DNA of 64,000 bases from Ornithorhynchus anatinus (Eukaryota; Chordata; Mammalia; Monotremata; Ornithorhynchidae). The notes beneath the pieces were generated by a model that saw only the letters and a program-made list of their open reading frames with translations, was not told where the DNA came from and made no database searches. Of the stretch, positions 42,285-53,060 are shown piece after piece (position 1 is the first letter of the stretch; each line of letters opens with the position of its first letter). The position numbers and the translations under genes were made by a program. The stretch is taken from the NCBI RefSeq assembly GCF_004115215.2, contig NC_041751.1:33061958-33125957 (forward strand), given 5' to 3'.

Positions 42285-42529
42285 GATGGCGCAGGACCTT
42301 CTTCTCCCTGAGGCCGGAGGCCCTTCTTGCCTGGGGGATGCTGAGTCCCCACCCCTTGGGGTCGGTCGCTTGGGATCCACTGGTGACCACGGAGTCTCCC
42401 GCGGAGAAAGATGGACAGCCAGTGGCAGAGACCTCAGGATCCCGGACCTCCACGCCCGAATGGATCATAATGCCAGCCGTCTACAGGGAGTGGTGGCCGT
42501 GGGGGTTGCCTTTCTGTAGCATCTGTAGA

Positions 42530-42870
42530 GCGATTATTATCAATCGGTCGATGGGTCGAGTGCTTGCCGTGTGCAGAACCCCGTACTGAACTCTTGGGAG
42601 AGTTCTCTCGGTAGAGAAGCAGCGTGGCTCAGTGGAAAGAGCCCACGCTTGGGAGTCAGCGGTCGTAGGTTCTAATCCCCGCTCCACCACGTCGGCTGCG
42701 TGACTTGGGGCAAGTCACTTACCTTGTCTGTAAAATGGGGATGAAGACGGCGAGCCCCCGTGTGGGACAACCTGATGACCTTGTATCTACCCCAGCGCTT
42801 AGAACAGTGTTTGGCACATAGCGCTTAACAATATTATTATTACAATATAACGGAACTGGTGGATTCGTTC
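42530..42870. repeat. L2 tail (-) split by Mon1 (+)
   Basis: L2 tail at 42530-42614 and 42843-42870; Mon1 at 42615-42842 with complete head. The break in the L2 is again just after the gggagagt motif. Confidence 0.82.
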
Positions 42871-43110
42871 CCGTTACGTGCCGGGCACCGTACTAAACGC
42901 CGTGGAAGGTACGAGACGATCGGGTCGTATCCGATCCCTGTCCCTCACGGGGCTCTCATTCTTAATCTCCATTGCATAGATGAGGTAACTGAGGCTCAGA
43001 GAAGTGAGGTGACTTGCCCAAGGCCACACAGCAGGTACATGGCGGAGCAGGGATTAGAACCCAGGTCCTCCTCTGACTCCCAACCCCGTGTTCTTTCCAT
43101 TAGGCCCACC
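42870..43110 (-). repeat. Mon1 SINE
   Basis: Reverse copy lacking the very end of the tail. Confidence 0.82.
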
Positions 43111-43194
43111 CAGTGCATCAGCGTTAACTGGGACCAGACCAAGATCAGTCTTGGACTGAGATGGCGTGAAAATGAGGTGACCTTTAATCATCGA

Positions 43195-44190
43195 TCAGTC
43201 TGTTAATCGGATTAATTGAGTGCTCACTCTGTGCAGAACACTATTCTAAGTGCTTGGGAGAGTACAGTATAACAACATAACGGACACATTCCCCGACCAC
43301 AGCGAGCTTACGGTCTCGAGGGGTAGGCGGACGTTAATAGACGTAAATAAATGAGAGCTATGGACGTAAGCGGGGTGGGGCTGGGACGGGGGGATGAATA
43401 AAGGGAGCAAGTCAGGGTGACGCGGAAGGGAGCGGGAGAAGAGGAAAGGAGGACTGTAAGGGGAGATGGAACTGTAAGAGAAGACTAGAAAAGCCGATAA
43501 CCACGGCACCCAACTGGACGTTGGGGTTTGGGTGCTGTTAGACGAAGGGGCAGAGAAAGGGCGAGGGTGGTCGACGGGGTCGCTCATGGATCCTGGGCAG
43601 GAGACAGACCAGCCAGAAACCAGACTGTCCAGTACAAAACCAGATGCGTGGTCAGTGCTCTGTACACTTAAGCACTCAATAAATACGACTGAATGAATGA
43701 ATCAATCGGTTGAATTTACTGAGCACTTACCGTGCGCAGAGCACCGAACTAAGCCGTTGGCTGCAGAGTGGGTAGACCAGTCCCCTGCCCACAGTGAGCT
43801 TACAGACTAGCGGGAGAGACGGACGTTAATCTAAATAAGGAAGTTATGGAGATGGACACAAGTGCTGTGGGGAGAGGGTGGGGTGAGTGAAGGGAGCAAA
43901 TCCTAGGACGAGGGTGACGTGGAAGGGAGTGGGAGAAGAGGGAATGAGGGCTCAGTCAGGGAAGGCCTCTTGGAGGAGATCGGCGTAAGGCCGTGAAGGT
44001 GGGGAGAGTGAGAGCTCGGAGGAGGATGGCGTAACTGCTCAGTTTGCCAGAGTTTCCTTCGTTATTGAATTTCTCTACCTTATAAATTCACTGTGAGCGG
44101 TGACTATCCCTGCCTATCGCGGTACCGTACGCTCCCGAGCGCTTACTACGGTGTTTTACACGCAGCAAGCACTAAACGAAGACAACCGAA
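43195..44190. repeat. L2 3' regions
   Basis: Reverse L2 from tail into 3' UTR at 43195-43480, a unique stretch to 43640, a forward tail 43640-43690, a longer reverse L2 at 43690-44020 (with ggaaggcctcttggaggag), and a forward tail at about 44060-44190. Confidence 0.78.
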
Positions 44191-44209
44191 TGAATCTGTG
44201 ATCGTGGGT

Positions 44210-44484
44210 GAGGGAGGTAACATCGGTGGGGCTGAACGTCGGGGATGATGTCACCTCTGGGACCCCTGAGTCTTCCAGGTAACGAGTCTCTCAGGGCGGA
44301 GCCGAGGAGGGTCCTCCCCGGGGAGCCCCGTCCCCGCCGTCCCGCCCAGAAGAGCGTCGGCTGTCTCCGAGGAGCCCGGGGCACTGGTTTTATGCCGGGC
44401 TCTTTCCCGTCAGGGCCACGGATCCGCAGGAGGAGACGAGGAGGAGCAGCTCGGCATCCCCAACCCTGGACCGCCCCGGTGAGT
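44210..44484 (+). promoter_or_regulatory. Candidate promoter and 5' exon of OR at 47506
   Basis: Copy of 39170-39460. The EBF/Olf-1 site is again an exact consensus although its centre differs (TCCCCGGGGA, 44315-44324). TTTTAT lies at 44388-44393 and the donor CCCCG/GTGAGT has GT at 44479-44480. The acceptor gtgggaaatccacag ends at 47498, 7 bases before the ATG. The predicted intron is about 3.0 kb. Confidence 0.62.
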
Positions 44485-45630
44485 CAAAGTCAATCGCTCG
44501 ATCCGTCCCTCGCAGTAACTGAGCGCTTACCGGGCGCAGAGCACTGCAGCGAGCACTTGGGAGAGCACGATGCAATAGAGTCGATAGACAGGATCTGCGT
44601 CCGCACGGAGCTTACAGCTGACTGGGTGCCGAGCGCTGTGCTAAGTGCTTGGGAGAGTCCAGTACAACAGAGTAATGATGATGACGATGGCATTTGTTAA
44701 GTGTTTATGACACGCAAAGCGCTGTTCTAAGCGCTGGGATAGTTACGAGGTCATCGGGTTGTCCCACGTAGGGCTCACAGTCTCAACCCTCATTTTACAG
44801 ATGAGGCGGCTGAGGCACGGAGAAGTTAAGTGACTCGCCCAAAGTCACACAGCTGATAAGTGAGGGAGCCGGGGTTCATCCGTGCGTCTGATCGTATTTA
44901 TTGAGTGCCTACTGTGTGCGGGGCACTGTACTAAGCGCTTAGAAAGTACAATTCGGCAACAGATAGAGACGATCCCTCCCCGACACACGGGCTCGCGGTC
45001 TAGAGGGGGGAGGCAGGCAACAGAGCAAAAGAAGTAGACAGGCATCAGTAGCGTCAAAATAGATAAATGGAATCATAGCTATCGACACATCATTAATAAA
45101 ATAGAGCAATAAATATATACATATATACGCCAGTACTGTGGGGAGGGGAAGGGGGTAGAGCAGAGGGAGGGACTAGGGAGGGGAGAAGGAGGAGAGGAGA
45201 AGGGGGGCTCAGTCTGGGAAGGCCTCCTGGAGGAGGTGAGCTCTCAGGAATAATAATAATGTTGGTATTTGTTAAGCGTTTACTATGTGCGGAGCACTGT
45301 TCTAAGCGCTGGGATAGACATAGGGGAATCAGGTTGTCCCACGTGGGGCTCACAGTCTTAATCCCCATTTTCCGGACGAGGTAACTGAGGCACAGAGAAG
45401 TGAAGTGACTTGCCCACAGTCACAGAGCTGACAGGTGGCAGGGCCGGGATTCGAACTCATGACCCCCCACTCCGAAGCCCGTGCTCTTTCCACTGAGCCA
45501 CGCTGCTTCTAGGGCTTGGAAGAGGGGAAGAGAGCTTGGTGGACGTGAGGAGGGAGGGCGTTCCAGGCCAGAGCAGGACGTGGGCCCGGGGCCGACGGCG
45601 GGACAGGCGCGAACGAGTCCCAGTGAGGAG
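44485..45630 (-). repeat. L2 ends with two Mon1 SINEs
   Basis: Reverse L2 ends at 44485-44670, a reverse Mon1 at 44672-44880, and a long reverse L2 at 44885-45248 that resumes at 45511-45630, split by a low-divergence reverse Mon1 at 45249-45510. Confidence 0.85.
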
Positions 45631-45828
45631 GTGAGCTGCAGCAGAGGGGCTGAGTGTGCGGGCTGGGCTGGACAAGGATTAGAACCCACAAACCCGGGCT
45701 CTTCCCACTGTACTAAGCGCTTGGAAAGTACAGTTCGGCAATAAAGAGAGACCTAGTGTGAAAAAGAGACATTAAAATGAATTACAGATAGGGAAAGTAG
45801 CAGAATAGAAGGACATGTACCTGTGTGA

Positions 45829-46075
45829 GAAGCGGCGTGGCTTAGTGGAGAGATCACGGGCCTCGGAGCATCTGGGTTCTAATTCGAGGTCTGCTTTGTG
45901 ACCTTGAGCGAGTCACTTCACTTCTCTGTGCCTCAGTTACCTCATCTGTGAAATGGGGACTAAGGCCGTGACCCTCATGTGGAACAGGGACCGTGTCCAA
46001 CCTGATTAGCTTGCATCCACCCCGGCGCTTAGGATAGTGCCCGGCACACAGTAACCTCTTAAAAAGACCACCCGA
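45829..46075 (+). repeat. Mon1 SINE, ortholog of 39834-40075
   Basis: Shares the diagnostic gtgaccctcatgtggaacag with the copy A element. Confidence 0.88.
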
Positions 46076-46424
46076 AAAAGGGTAGGCGGTGGCGGTGGGA
46101 TTAGAACCCAGGTCCCCTAGGCCGGGCTGCTTCCCAATCCCAGACCAGGATGGAAGATACAGAGTGCAAGGCCGGGCTGTAAAGCGGGGCCACGTGAAAA
46201 GCCAGGAATGCGGAGGAGATGGAACGGGAAGGACGGGTGTGAGACGAGAGGCCGGGCGTGGGGTGTGGGTGGAAAAGCCGCCGTTGTGGAAAAGATACCG
46301 ACCTCCCGAAGAAGAGCGTTTGGAGGGGTGGACTGCAAACGTCTAGTTGAAACCGGTTGAAACCAGTCGACACCAAGTGAAGGACAAAGGTCAATGAAGC
46401 TGAGACTCGACTAGCCTCGAAGCT

Positions 46425-47270
46425 CTCCGCCGGCAGGGAACGTGTCTTCCGATTCTGTTCTACCGCACCTCCCCCCCCCCCCCCAAGGCTCAGTACAGTG
46501 CTCTGCACCCAGGAAGCGCTCGATAAATACCATCGATCCATCGATCGATTGCCCACCGGACTGCCTTTTAGGTTAGGCATAGCAGAAACCACCTGGATCC
46601 GATTCCCTCAGTCATTTTTGGTTGGGTTGAAGAGGAGCCTACCTGCGGAATTCACTCAAAATAAGGAGAGAAACTTATATGCATTTTATTCATTCATTCA
46701 GTAGTATTTATTGATCCCTTACTGTGTGCAGAGCACTGTACTGAGCGCTTGGAATGTACAGTTTTAGTAACTTAGATATTTATACGAGTGTCCGTCCCCT
46801 CCACTGGACGTAAACTCGCTGAGGGCGGGGCACGTTTCCTCTAACTCCGTTCTACCGCAGTCTCCCGAGTACTCAGTACAGAGCCCCGCACCCGAAAAGC
46901 GCTCAATAAGCACCACTGATGTTGAAGAAATATAAGGCAGTACAGGTAATTCATTGATTTCTAGACTGTCAGCCCGGCGTGGGCGGGGATCGTCTCTGTC
47001 GCTGAATTGTACTTTCTGAGTTCTTTAGTACAGGGCTCTGCACACAGTCAGCGCTCAATAAATACGATTGAATGATAATATCAGGAGGCTCTTATGACAC
47101 ACACCCAGAAGGTGTTTGAGGAAAGGATCGGTTAATCAGTGACATTTCCTGAGCTCTTACTGTGCGCCGAGCCCTGAGCCAAGTGCTTGGGAGAGTGAAG
47201 TAGAACAGAGTTGGGAGAATACAATAGATGAGAGTCGGTAGACCATATTAAAAATATATCTGTAAAGTGC
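46425..47270. repeat. L2 tails, poly-C run and unique sequence
   Basis: L2 tail (+) 46425-46545 with a run of C at about 46471-46485, unique sequence to 46690, then tails at 46690-46760 (-), 46770-46920 (+), 46960-47075 (+) and 47135-47270 (-). Confidence 0.75.
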
Positions 47271-47505
47271 GCGTGTGAGTGAGAGAGGGAGAAAGGGGTG
47301 GGTGGGGTGTTAGGACCCCCAGACCCTATTTCATTTCTCCAAAGCCAAACCCTTCCCATCCCGGGTCTCTGTGAAAGCAAAAATGCAGACCTAGAAGCCG
47401 AAAGGGAGGGAGGCTTCGAGTTGAAAATAAAAATGGGGATTTTCATATTCCTCCCCGTAAATGAGCTCCTTTTCTTTGCCTCCGTGGGAAATCCACAGAT
47501 AACCC

Positions 47506-48468
47506 ATGAAAGCGGGAAACGCCACCAAGGTGACGGGATTCCTGCTGCTGGGATTCTCGGAGGTCCGGGAGCTGCAGCTGGTCCACGCCGCGCTGTTCCT
47601 CCTGGTCTACCTGGCGGCCCTGACGGGGAACCTCCTCATCGTCGCCGTCACCGCCCTCGACCGGCACCTCCACACGCCCATGTACTTCTTCCTCGGGAAC
47701 CTGTCCGTCCTCGACCTCTGCCTCGTCTCCATCACCGTCCCCAACTCCGTCCACAACTCCCTGATCAACGGCAGAGCCATCTCTCTATGGGGCTGTGTGG
47801 CTCAGGTCGTTTTGGTGATTTCGTTTGCTTTCTCGGAGCTGACCGTCCTCACGGCCATGTCCTACGACCGCTACGCCGCCATCTGCCTCCCCCTGCGCTA
47901 CGAGGTCATCGTGGACCGAGGGGCCTGCGGGAAGCTGGCGGCCGCCTCCTGGCTCGGCGGGGGCCTGTTCGGGGCGATGTACACAGCCGGGACGGTGAGG
48001 CTGAGCTTCTGTGGCTCTAACCTCATCCAGCAGTTCTTCTGCGACATCCCTTCCTTACTGAAGATCTCCTGTTCCGAAACGCACGTCGTCATCGACGTCA
48101 GCGTGGCCACCGCCTTTACCCTGGCTTTCGTCTCCTTCGTCTTCATCGTCGTCTCCTACGTGCGCATCTTCGGGGCCGTGCTGAGGATGCCGGCCTCCGA
48201 GGGCCGGGCCAGGGCCTTCTCCACCTGCCTGCCCCACCTCGTCGTCGTCACCGTCTTCCTCTCCACCGGGGCCGTCGCCTACCTCAAGCCCGTGTCGGAC
48301 TCCCCGTCGTCCCTGGACCTGCTGGTGTCCGTGTTCTACACCACGGTGCCCCCGGCCCTCAACCCCCTCATCTACAGCCTGAGGAACCGGGACGTGAAGG
48401 CCGCCCTGGGGAGGGTCCTGAGGGGGCATCGGTTCCTCCGGAATAAAGCCTCCCTCTTTTTGACCTGA
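47506..48468 (+). CDS. Olfactory receptor, OR14-like, intact
   Basis: The most canonical receptor in the window: 320 residues, one coding exon, start MKAGNATKVTGF (glycosylation NAT) 7 bases after a predicted acceptor. TM1 LAALTGNLLI, HTPMYFF, SYDRYAAIC, all four extracellular cysteines (LWGC, SFCGSN, FFCDIP, ISCSE), RAFSTCLPHL and ALNPLIYSLRN all match the OR14 pattern. It keeps methionine and leucine at sites where several paralogs have threonine, valine or proline. The sister of its first two thirds is 41358-42284. Its 3' flank does not match those of 37116 or 41358. Confidence 0.95.
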   Translation: MKAGNATKVTGFLLLGFSEVRELQLVHAALFLLVYLAALTGNLLIVAVTALDRHLHTPMYFFLGNLSVLDLCLVSITVPNSVHNSLINGRAISLWGCVAQVVLVISFAFSELTVLTAMSYDRYAAICLPLRYEVIVDRGACGKLAAASWLGGGLFGAMYTAGTVRLSFCGSNLIQQFFCDIPSLLKISCSETHVVIDVSVATAFTLAFVSFVFIVVSYVRIFGAVLRMPASEGRARAFSTCLPHLVVVTVFLSTGAVAYLKPVSDSPSSLDLLVSVFYTTVPPALNPLIYSLRNRDVKAALGRVLRGHRFLRNKASLFLT

Positions 48469-48479
48469 CATTTGCCCCC

Positions 48480-49188
48480 AGAATCTTTCCAACCCCCCTG
48501 GTTGTGAACTGTGCTGTACAAAGTGATCTCCTTCCCTGGAGATCAATCTGCGGTCAGGCCGTGAACCCTGCTCACGCATCTGGGTGCTTAGCAAATAGCA
48601 TCGTGATCCTTAGTGTCATTATTAGGAGTAACATTACTGTCCCTGGGAATGTACACTGATAGTTGTATCGAGTTCCGCCCAGGAGAACGACAACTAGCCA
48701 GGCCGGGGCCCACCTTATCGACGCCCTTAGCGACAACCGATCACGGAGGGACCAGTGGACGGACGGCCGCCCGTAGTCCCGAGACCCCCAGATTATCAGC
48801 AGCCCCGGCGGGGGTGAATTGCCGGCCGCCGGCCGCGGCCTCGAAACCCAACACCCACCCTCGCCGAAGACCTCTTCGGCCACGGAGTGTCCGCCGGATG
48901 ACCCAAAGCCGATGGTGAAGGAGCTCGGCCTGTGCCGAGAGGCCGGTGAAGAAAACGACAGACGGGGACGGAGCGGCAGGCCGTACGCCGATCCGGCCCG
49001 CGAACCGATAGGACTTGATGGGAGGGGTCGGACGAGAGGGAGGGACGGGGCTCTGCGTCTCCCGGGGAAGCGGGACCGGCGGGAAACGTAAGGACGGGCT
49101 CATCCTCACTTCTTCGTCTTTGGCTACCAAACAGCCACCGACCTTTCGTTGCAACTAAATGAATAAAAGGCTGGCCTAACCTGCCTCG
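48480..49188. other. Unique GC-rich sequence between ORs
   Basis: No Mon1 or L2 copy of any length. GC-rich with EBF-like halves (TCCCGGGGA at about 49059) and a weak donor-like AAAC/GTAAGG near 49087. It could hold regulatory sequence for the OR at 53484, but I cannot show this. Confidence 0.4.
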
Positions 49189-49189
49189 T

Positions 49190-49768
49190 TACTTGGGATA
49201 TTTTCCAACAGTTCCATCGGCGGTGTTTACTGAGCGCTTACTCGGCGCAGCGCACTGTACTAAGCTTTTGGGAGAGAACTGGCCGAGATGTTCCGCTCCC
49301 GCAAGGAGCTTAGAGGCTTCACCCCTCCTTTCTAACCCTATCTCCCTTCCCTTGACTTCCCGGATTCCCAATCCTTTCCTGACTGAACTGCTACTCACCC
49401 AGTAGCGTAAGGGACGTTCCGTCGTCAGCTGATCTATCCCACGTCCGCTACAGAGCACCCTCCCCGCCTTCACAGATCTCCTCCAAAGCGGCCTTCCCCG
49501 GCCAAGCCCTCATTTCCTCTTCTCCCACTCCCTTCCGCCTCCCCTTGGACTTGAATCTGCTCCCTTTCCTCCCCCCTCCCTCAGCCCCTTACGTCCTCAT
49601 CCGTCGTTTATTTATTTATATTCATTTCCGTCTCTCCGACCAGTCCGTGAGCCCGCGGTGGGCGGGGAACGCGTCTACCGGTTCCGTCACGTCGTACTGT
49701 CCCAAGCGCTTAGTACGGCGTTCTGAACACGGTAAGCGCTCGATGGATACCACGGATCGATGGATTGG
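49190..49768. repeat. L2 tail (-) and L2 ORF2 end with 3' UTR (+)
   Basis: Reverse tail at 49190-49320. Forward L2 from about 49455 with ctcctccaaagcggccttcc, 3' UTR and a complete tail to 49768. Confidence 0.83.
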
Positions 49769-49860
49769 CCACTGTGGTCCCGGATGACTTTCCGTGCGAT
49801 GTTTTACCGTTAAGGGGCCGGCGTCCTCCTCTCCCGAATCCAGCTGCTCTCCCAGAATTG

Positions 49861-49879
49861 ATTCCCAATGCTTGGGAAT
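49861..49879. repeat. Perfect inverted repeat ATTCCCAA-TGC-TTGGGAAT
   Basis: Eight-base arms with a 3-base centre, in unique sequence. The arms resemble EBF half sites, but the spacing is wrong for EBF. Confidence 0.85.
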
Positions 49880-49979
49880 ATTGCGATGTGATACTCGGGG
49901 TGGTTGGGATAGGTGGGTTTCCCCCGCCTCCACCCACCCTATTTATTCACCGTCCCTTCTGGGTTTCCTGGACCCTCGG

Positions 49980-50249
49980 CAATAATAATGTGAGTAATAA
50001 TGTTGGTATTTGTCAAGCGCTTACTATGTGCCGAGCACTGTTCTAAGCGCTGGGGTAGGCACAGGGGAATCAGGAGGTCCCACGTGGGGCTCACAGCCTT
50101 AATCCCCATTTTCCAGATGAGGTCACTGAGGCACAGAGAAGTGAAGCGACTTGCCCACGGTCACACAGCCGACGAGTGGCAGGGCCGGGATTCGAACTCA
50201 TGACCCCTGACTCCAAAGCCCGGGCTCTTTCCGCTGAGCCACGTTGCTT
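49980..50249 (-). repeat. Mon1 SINE, near consensus
   Basis: Reverse copy with intact box B (ggattcgaactcat) and an aataatgtgagtaataat tail. Confidence 0.9.
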
Positions 50250-50254
50250 GGATA

Positions 50255-50560
50255 CCTATCCCTCAGAGCGCTTATGTCCAAATCCTGACGTTCTGCTGCT
50301 TCCCGTCTGTAATCCACTCGAACGTCTTCCTCCCCCATGAGGTTGCGAGCCCCTTGAGACAGGGAACCTGTTTAACAAGCCCAGTGTTTTCTCCAAGCGC
50401 TTAGTACAGTGTTCTGCACATAGTAAGCGCTCCATAAATACGATCGAACGAATGAACGACTGCTCCCCAAATATCTGTGGCCGAGTTGTCCATTCCAAGC
50501 GCTTAGTACAGTGCCCCGCACATAGTAAGGGCTCAATAAATGCTATCGAATGAACGGATG
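50255..50560 (+). repeat. Two L2 3' ends
   Basis: Forward tails ending cgatcgaacgaatgaacg (about 50455) and atcgaatgaacggatgg (about 50560). Confidence 0.78.
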
Positions 50561-50561
50561 G

Positions 50562-50847
50562 AGCCGCAGAATAGCCTAGCGGAAAGAGCCCGGGCCTGGG
50601 AGTCGGAGGACCTGGGTTCTAATCCCCTCTCCACCACTTGTCTGCTCTGTGACCTTGCTCAAGTCACTTCCCCGTGGTTCTGTTTCCTCATCTGTAAAAT
50701 GGGGATGAAGACCGGGAGCCCCGTGTGAGACGGAGGAGGCTGCGTCCAATCTGCTTACCTTCTATCTACCCCCCAGTGCTTAAACAGTGCTTGGCACGTA
50801 GTAAGTGCTTAATAAATGCCACAGTTATTAGTATGATTATTATCTTC
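50562..50847 (+). repeat. Mon1 SINE
   Basis: Forward copy, diverged head (gcagaatagcctagcgg), complete tail. Confidence 0.86.
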
Positions 50848-51500
50848 AGGGAATAAGAGGACAAAAACACAGAGAGAGAAAAGGGTCGGTTAAGGGGGGA
50901 TCCTAGAGCACAAGGAGGGAATCAGAAAGAGACCCTTGATCACAAAAACGATTCCAGAGGACAGAAGAGTAGCTTCTGAGAAGACATCTTCGAATCTATG
51001 AGGAGACGGTCCTGGTAAAAAGAAATCATCCCAGCCTCCTCCACTTAAGGCCCTCAATCATCAGTCGTCACCATCGGAGGTGTTTATCGAGCGCTTACTG
51101 TGTGCAGAGCGCTGTACTGAGCCCTTGAGAGACTACAGTAGGCCAGAGAAGCAGCTTGGCATAGTGGATAGAGCATGGGCCCGGGGTCACGGGTTCTAAT
51201 CCCGGCTCTGCCACCTGTCTGCAGTGTAACCTTGGGCAAATCACTTCCCTTCTCCGTGCCTCAGTTACCTCCCCTGTAAAATGGGGATGGAGACGTAGTG
51301 GGGCAGGGACTGTGTCCGACCCAGTTTGCTTCTATCCACCTCAGCGCTTAGTATAGTGTCCGGCACGTGCTAAGTGCTTAACAAATACCATCGTTATTAT
51401 TCTTTCACCGCAGTACGGCAGAGTTGGTCGACACCTTCCCGACCCACAAGAGGCGAAAAGTCCAGCGAGGGAGCCAGGCATTAATCTAAACAAATCATTT
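50848..51500. repeat. Unique stretch, then L2 tail (-) split by Mon1 (+)
   Basis: 50848-51060 is unique and purine-rich. The L2 tail occupies 51065-51143 and 51404-51500, with a Mon1 at 51145-51403 breaking it after gagactacagta. Confidence 0.8.
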
Positions 51501-51844
51501 ACGACCTACAATTCGTAATTTGTAAATATGAAGTGCCGGGGGGGGGATGGAGGGGGGGCTGAGATTAGCTTGATTATCCTCGTGATGAAGCCAGGATGAT
51601 TCACCGGTTGATTCAGTCGTATCTGACGGCACAGTAGATTCTGGGGGCTTTCAGCCACGAGGTCCCTCAGGACAAAAGAGGAATCCTGCTTTCTCCGAAG
51701 GGAACGGAGAGGCCACGTGGGAAGGATTATAATGGGAAGGATTCTAAATTGCCGCCCGAGTGGAGCGCAGAATGGGAGAGACACCATCTTTCGGGAACTC
51801 CTCAACAAGAGAGTGATGTCTCCCCCCGGGTGCAACCAGCGACC
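51501..51844. other. Unique sequence, no gene recognised
   Basis: Contains a G-rich run (51538-51557) and nothing else I can name. Confidence 0.5.
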
Positions 51845-52110
51845 AGTCAATGGGATTAATTGAGCGCCTTCTGTGTGCAGAGCCCTGGACTAAGCGCTCG
51901 GGAGAGTACAATATAACAGAGTTGGGAGATACGTTCCCTGGCCACGGGGAACATACAATCCAGAGGGGCAGACTGACTTAAATTAATCCATCAGGGGTGT
52001 TTGCTGAACGCTTCCCGTGTGCAGACCTCTGTACTAAGCGCCCGGGAGAGTGCGGTGTAAGAGTTGGGAGGCCAGTTCCCTCACCAAGACCAGCTTGACG
52101 TCCAGAGACG
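51845..52110 (-). repeat. Two L2 3' ends
   Basis: Reverse tails joined at about 51990; the second repeats the same segment with more divergence. Confidence 0.78.
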
Positions 52111-52254
52111 GAGGGGCTGAACAGCGGAAAGGGAGAAATGTGACGAGAAATCGCCTGTTTCCAACCGTCGGCGAGTGCCAACGTGCGTCAGGAAATCCAT
52201 TCGGGTGACCTTCATCGTTCATGTGAGTTCCTGCCCGATCCTTGACTTCCTCTA

Positions 52255-53060
52255 GCTTGATGAGCGCTTACTATATTCCAAGCACGGGGCCAGGGTCCGG
52301 CCCAGATACGAGATTGGACGGAGTCCACGTCCCACCTGGGGCTCGCAGTCTAAATTGGAGGGAGCGGAGGTATTTTTTTATGAGTACTGTTAAGCACTTA
52401 GTGAGTGTCTTCTAATAATAGTAACGATAACGATAATTACGGTATTGGTGATGCGCTTACTGTGTGCCAGGCACTGTACTGAACGCTGGAACTGTTCTAA
52501 GCGCCGGAGTCGATACGAGATCGGACCTAGCCCGTGTCCCATATGGAGCTCAAGCTCTAAGTAGAATGGAGAACCGGTATTTTTATTTTTTATTGATACT
52601 TGTTAAGCACTTAGTACGTGCCTGTTCTAAGCGCCGGGGGGGGGGATACAAGATAATAATAATGGCATTTATTAAGCGCTTACTATATGCCGATCACTGT
52701 TCTAAGCACTGGGGTAGATACAGGGTGGTCAGGCAGACCCACGTGGGGCTCACGGTCTGAATCCCCATTTTACAGATGAGGTCACTGAGGCCCAGAGAAG
52801 TGAAGTAGCAAGGTCACACAGCAGACAGGTGGCGGGGGGCGGGATTAGAACCCACGTCTTCTGAGTCCCGAGCCCGGGCTCTTTCCACTAAGCCAAGCTG
52901 CCTCTCTAATAATCAGCTCGGACACGGACCCTCTCCCAGACGGGGCTGGCAGTTTACGTAGCAGGGAGAAGAGGTAATTAATCACTGTTTGCAGATGAAG
53001 GAACTGAGGCCGGAGAAGTTATGTGACTGGCCCAAGGTCTCACAGCGGGTCACCCTACAA
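52255..53060 (-). repeat. Cluster of Mon1 pieces
   Basis: Reverse fragments at 52255-52368 and 52412-52560, a full copy at 52650-52905 with a G run (52634-52645) before it, and another head-half fragment at 52906-53060. Confidence 0.78.

Larger units (their letters stand above)
42285..47498 (+). repeat. Tandem duplication, copy B
   Basis: Matches 38043-41345 in order: 3' flank 42340-42600, promoter module and L2 ends 44210-44670, Mon1 45829-46075, block 46120-46470 and the OR 5' flank (47480-47498). It is longer because of its own insertions, notably L2 ends and Mon1 between 42615 and 44190 and the L2/Mon1 block 44672-45630. Confidence 0.85.

Noticed and set aside
52080-52228. Splice donor TCAT/GTGAGT at 52223 as first-exon end for the OR at 53484
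   Set aside because: No TATA-like or EBF-like element lies at the usual distance and most of the preceding sequence is L2 tail; too weak to list.
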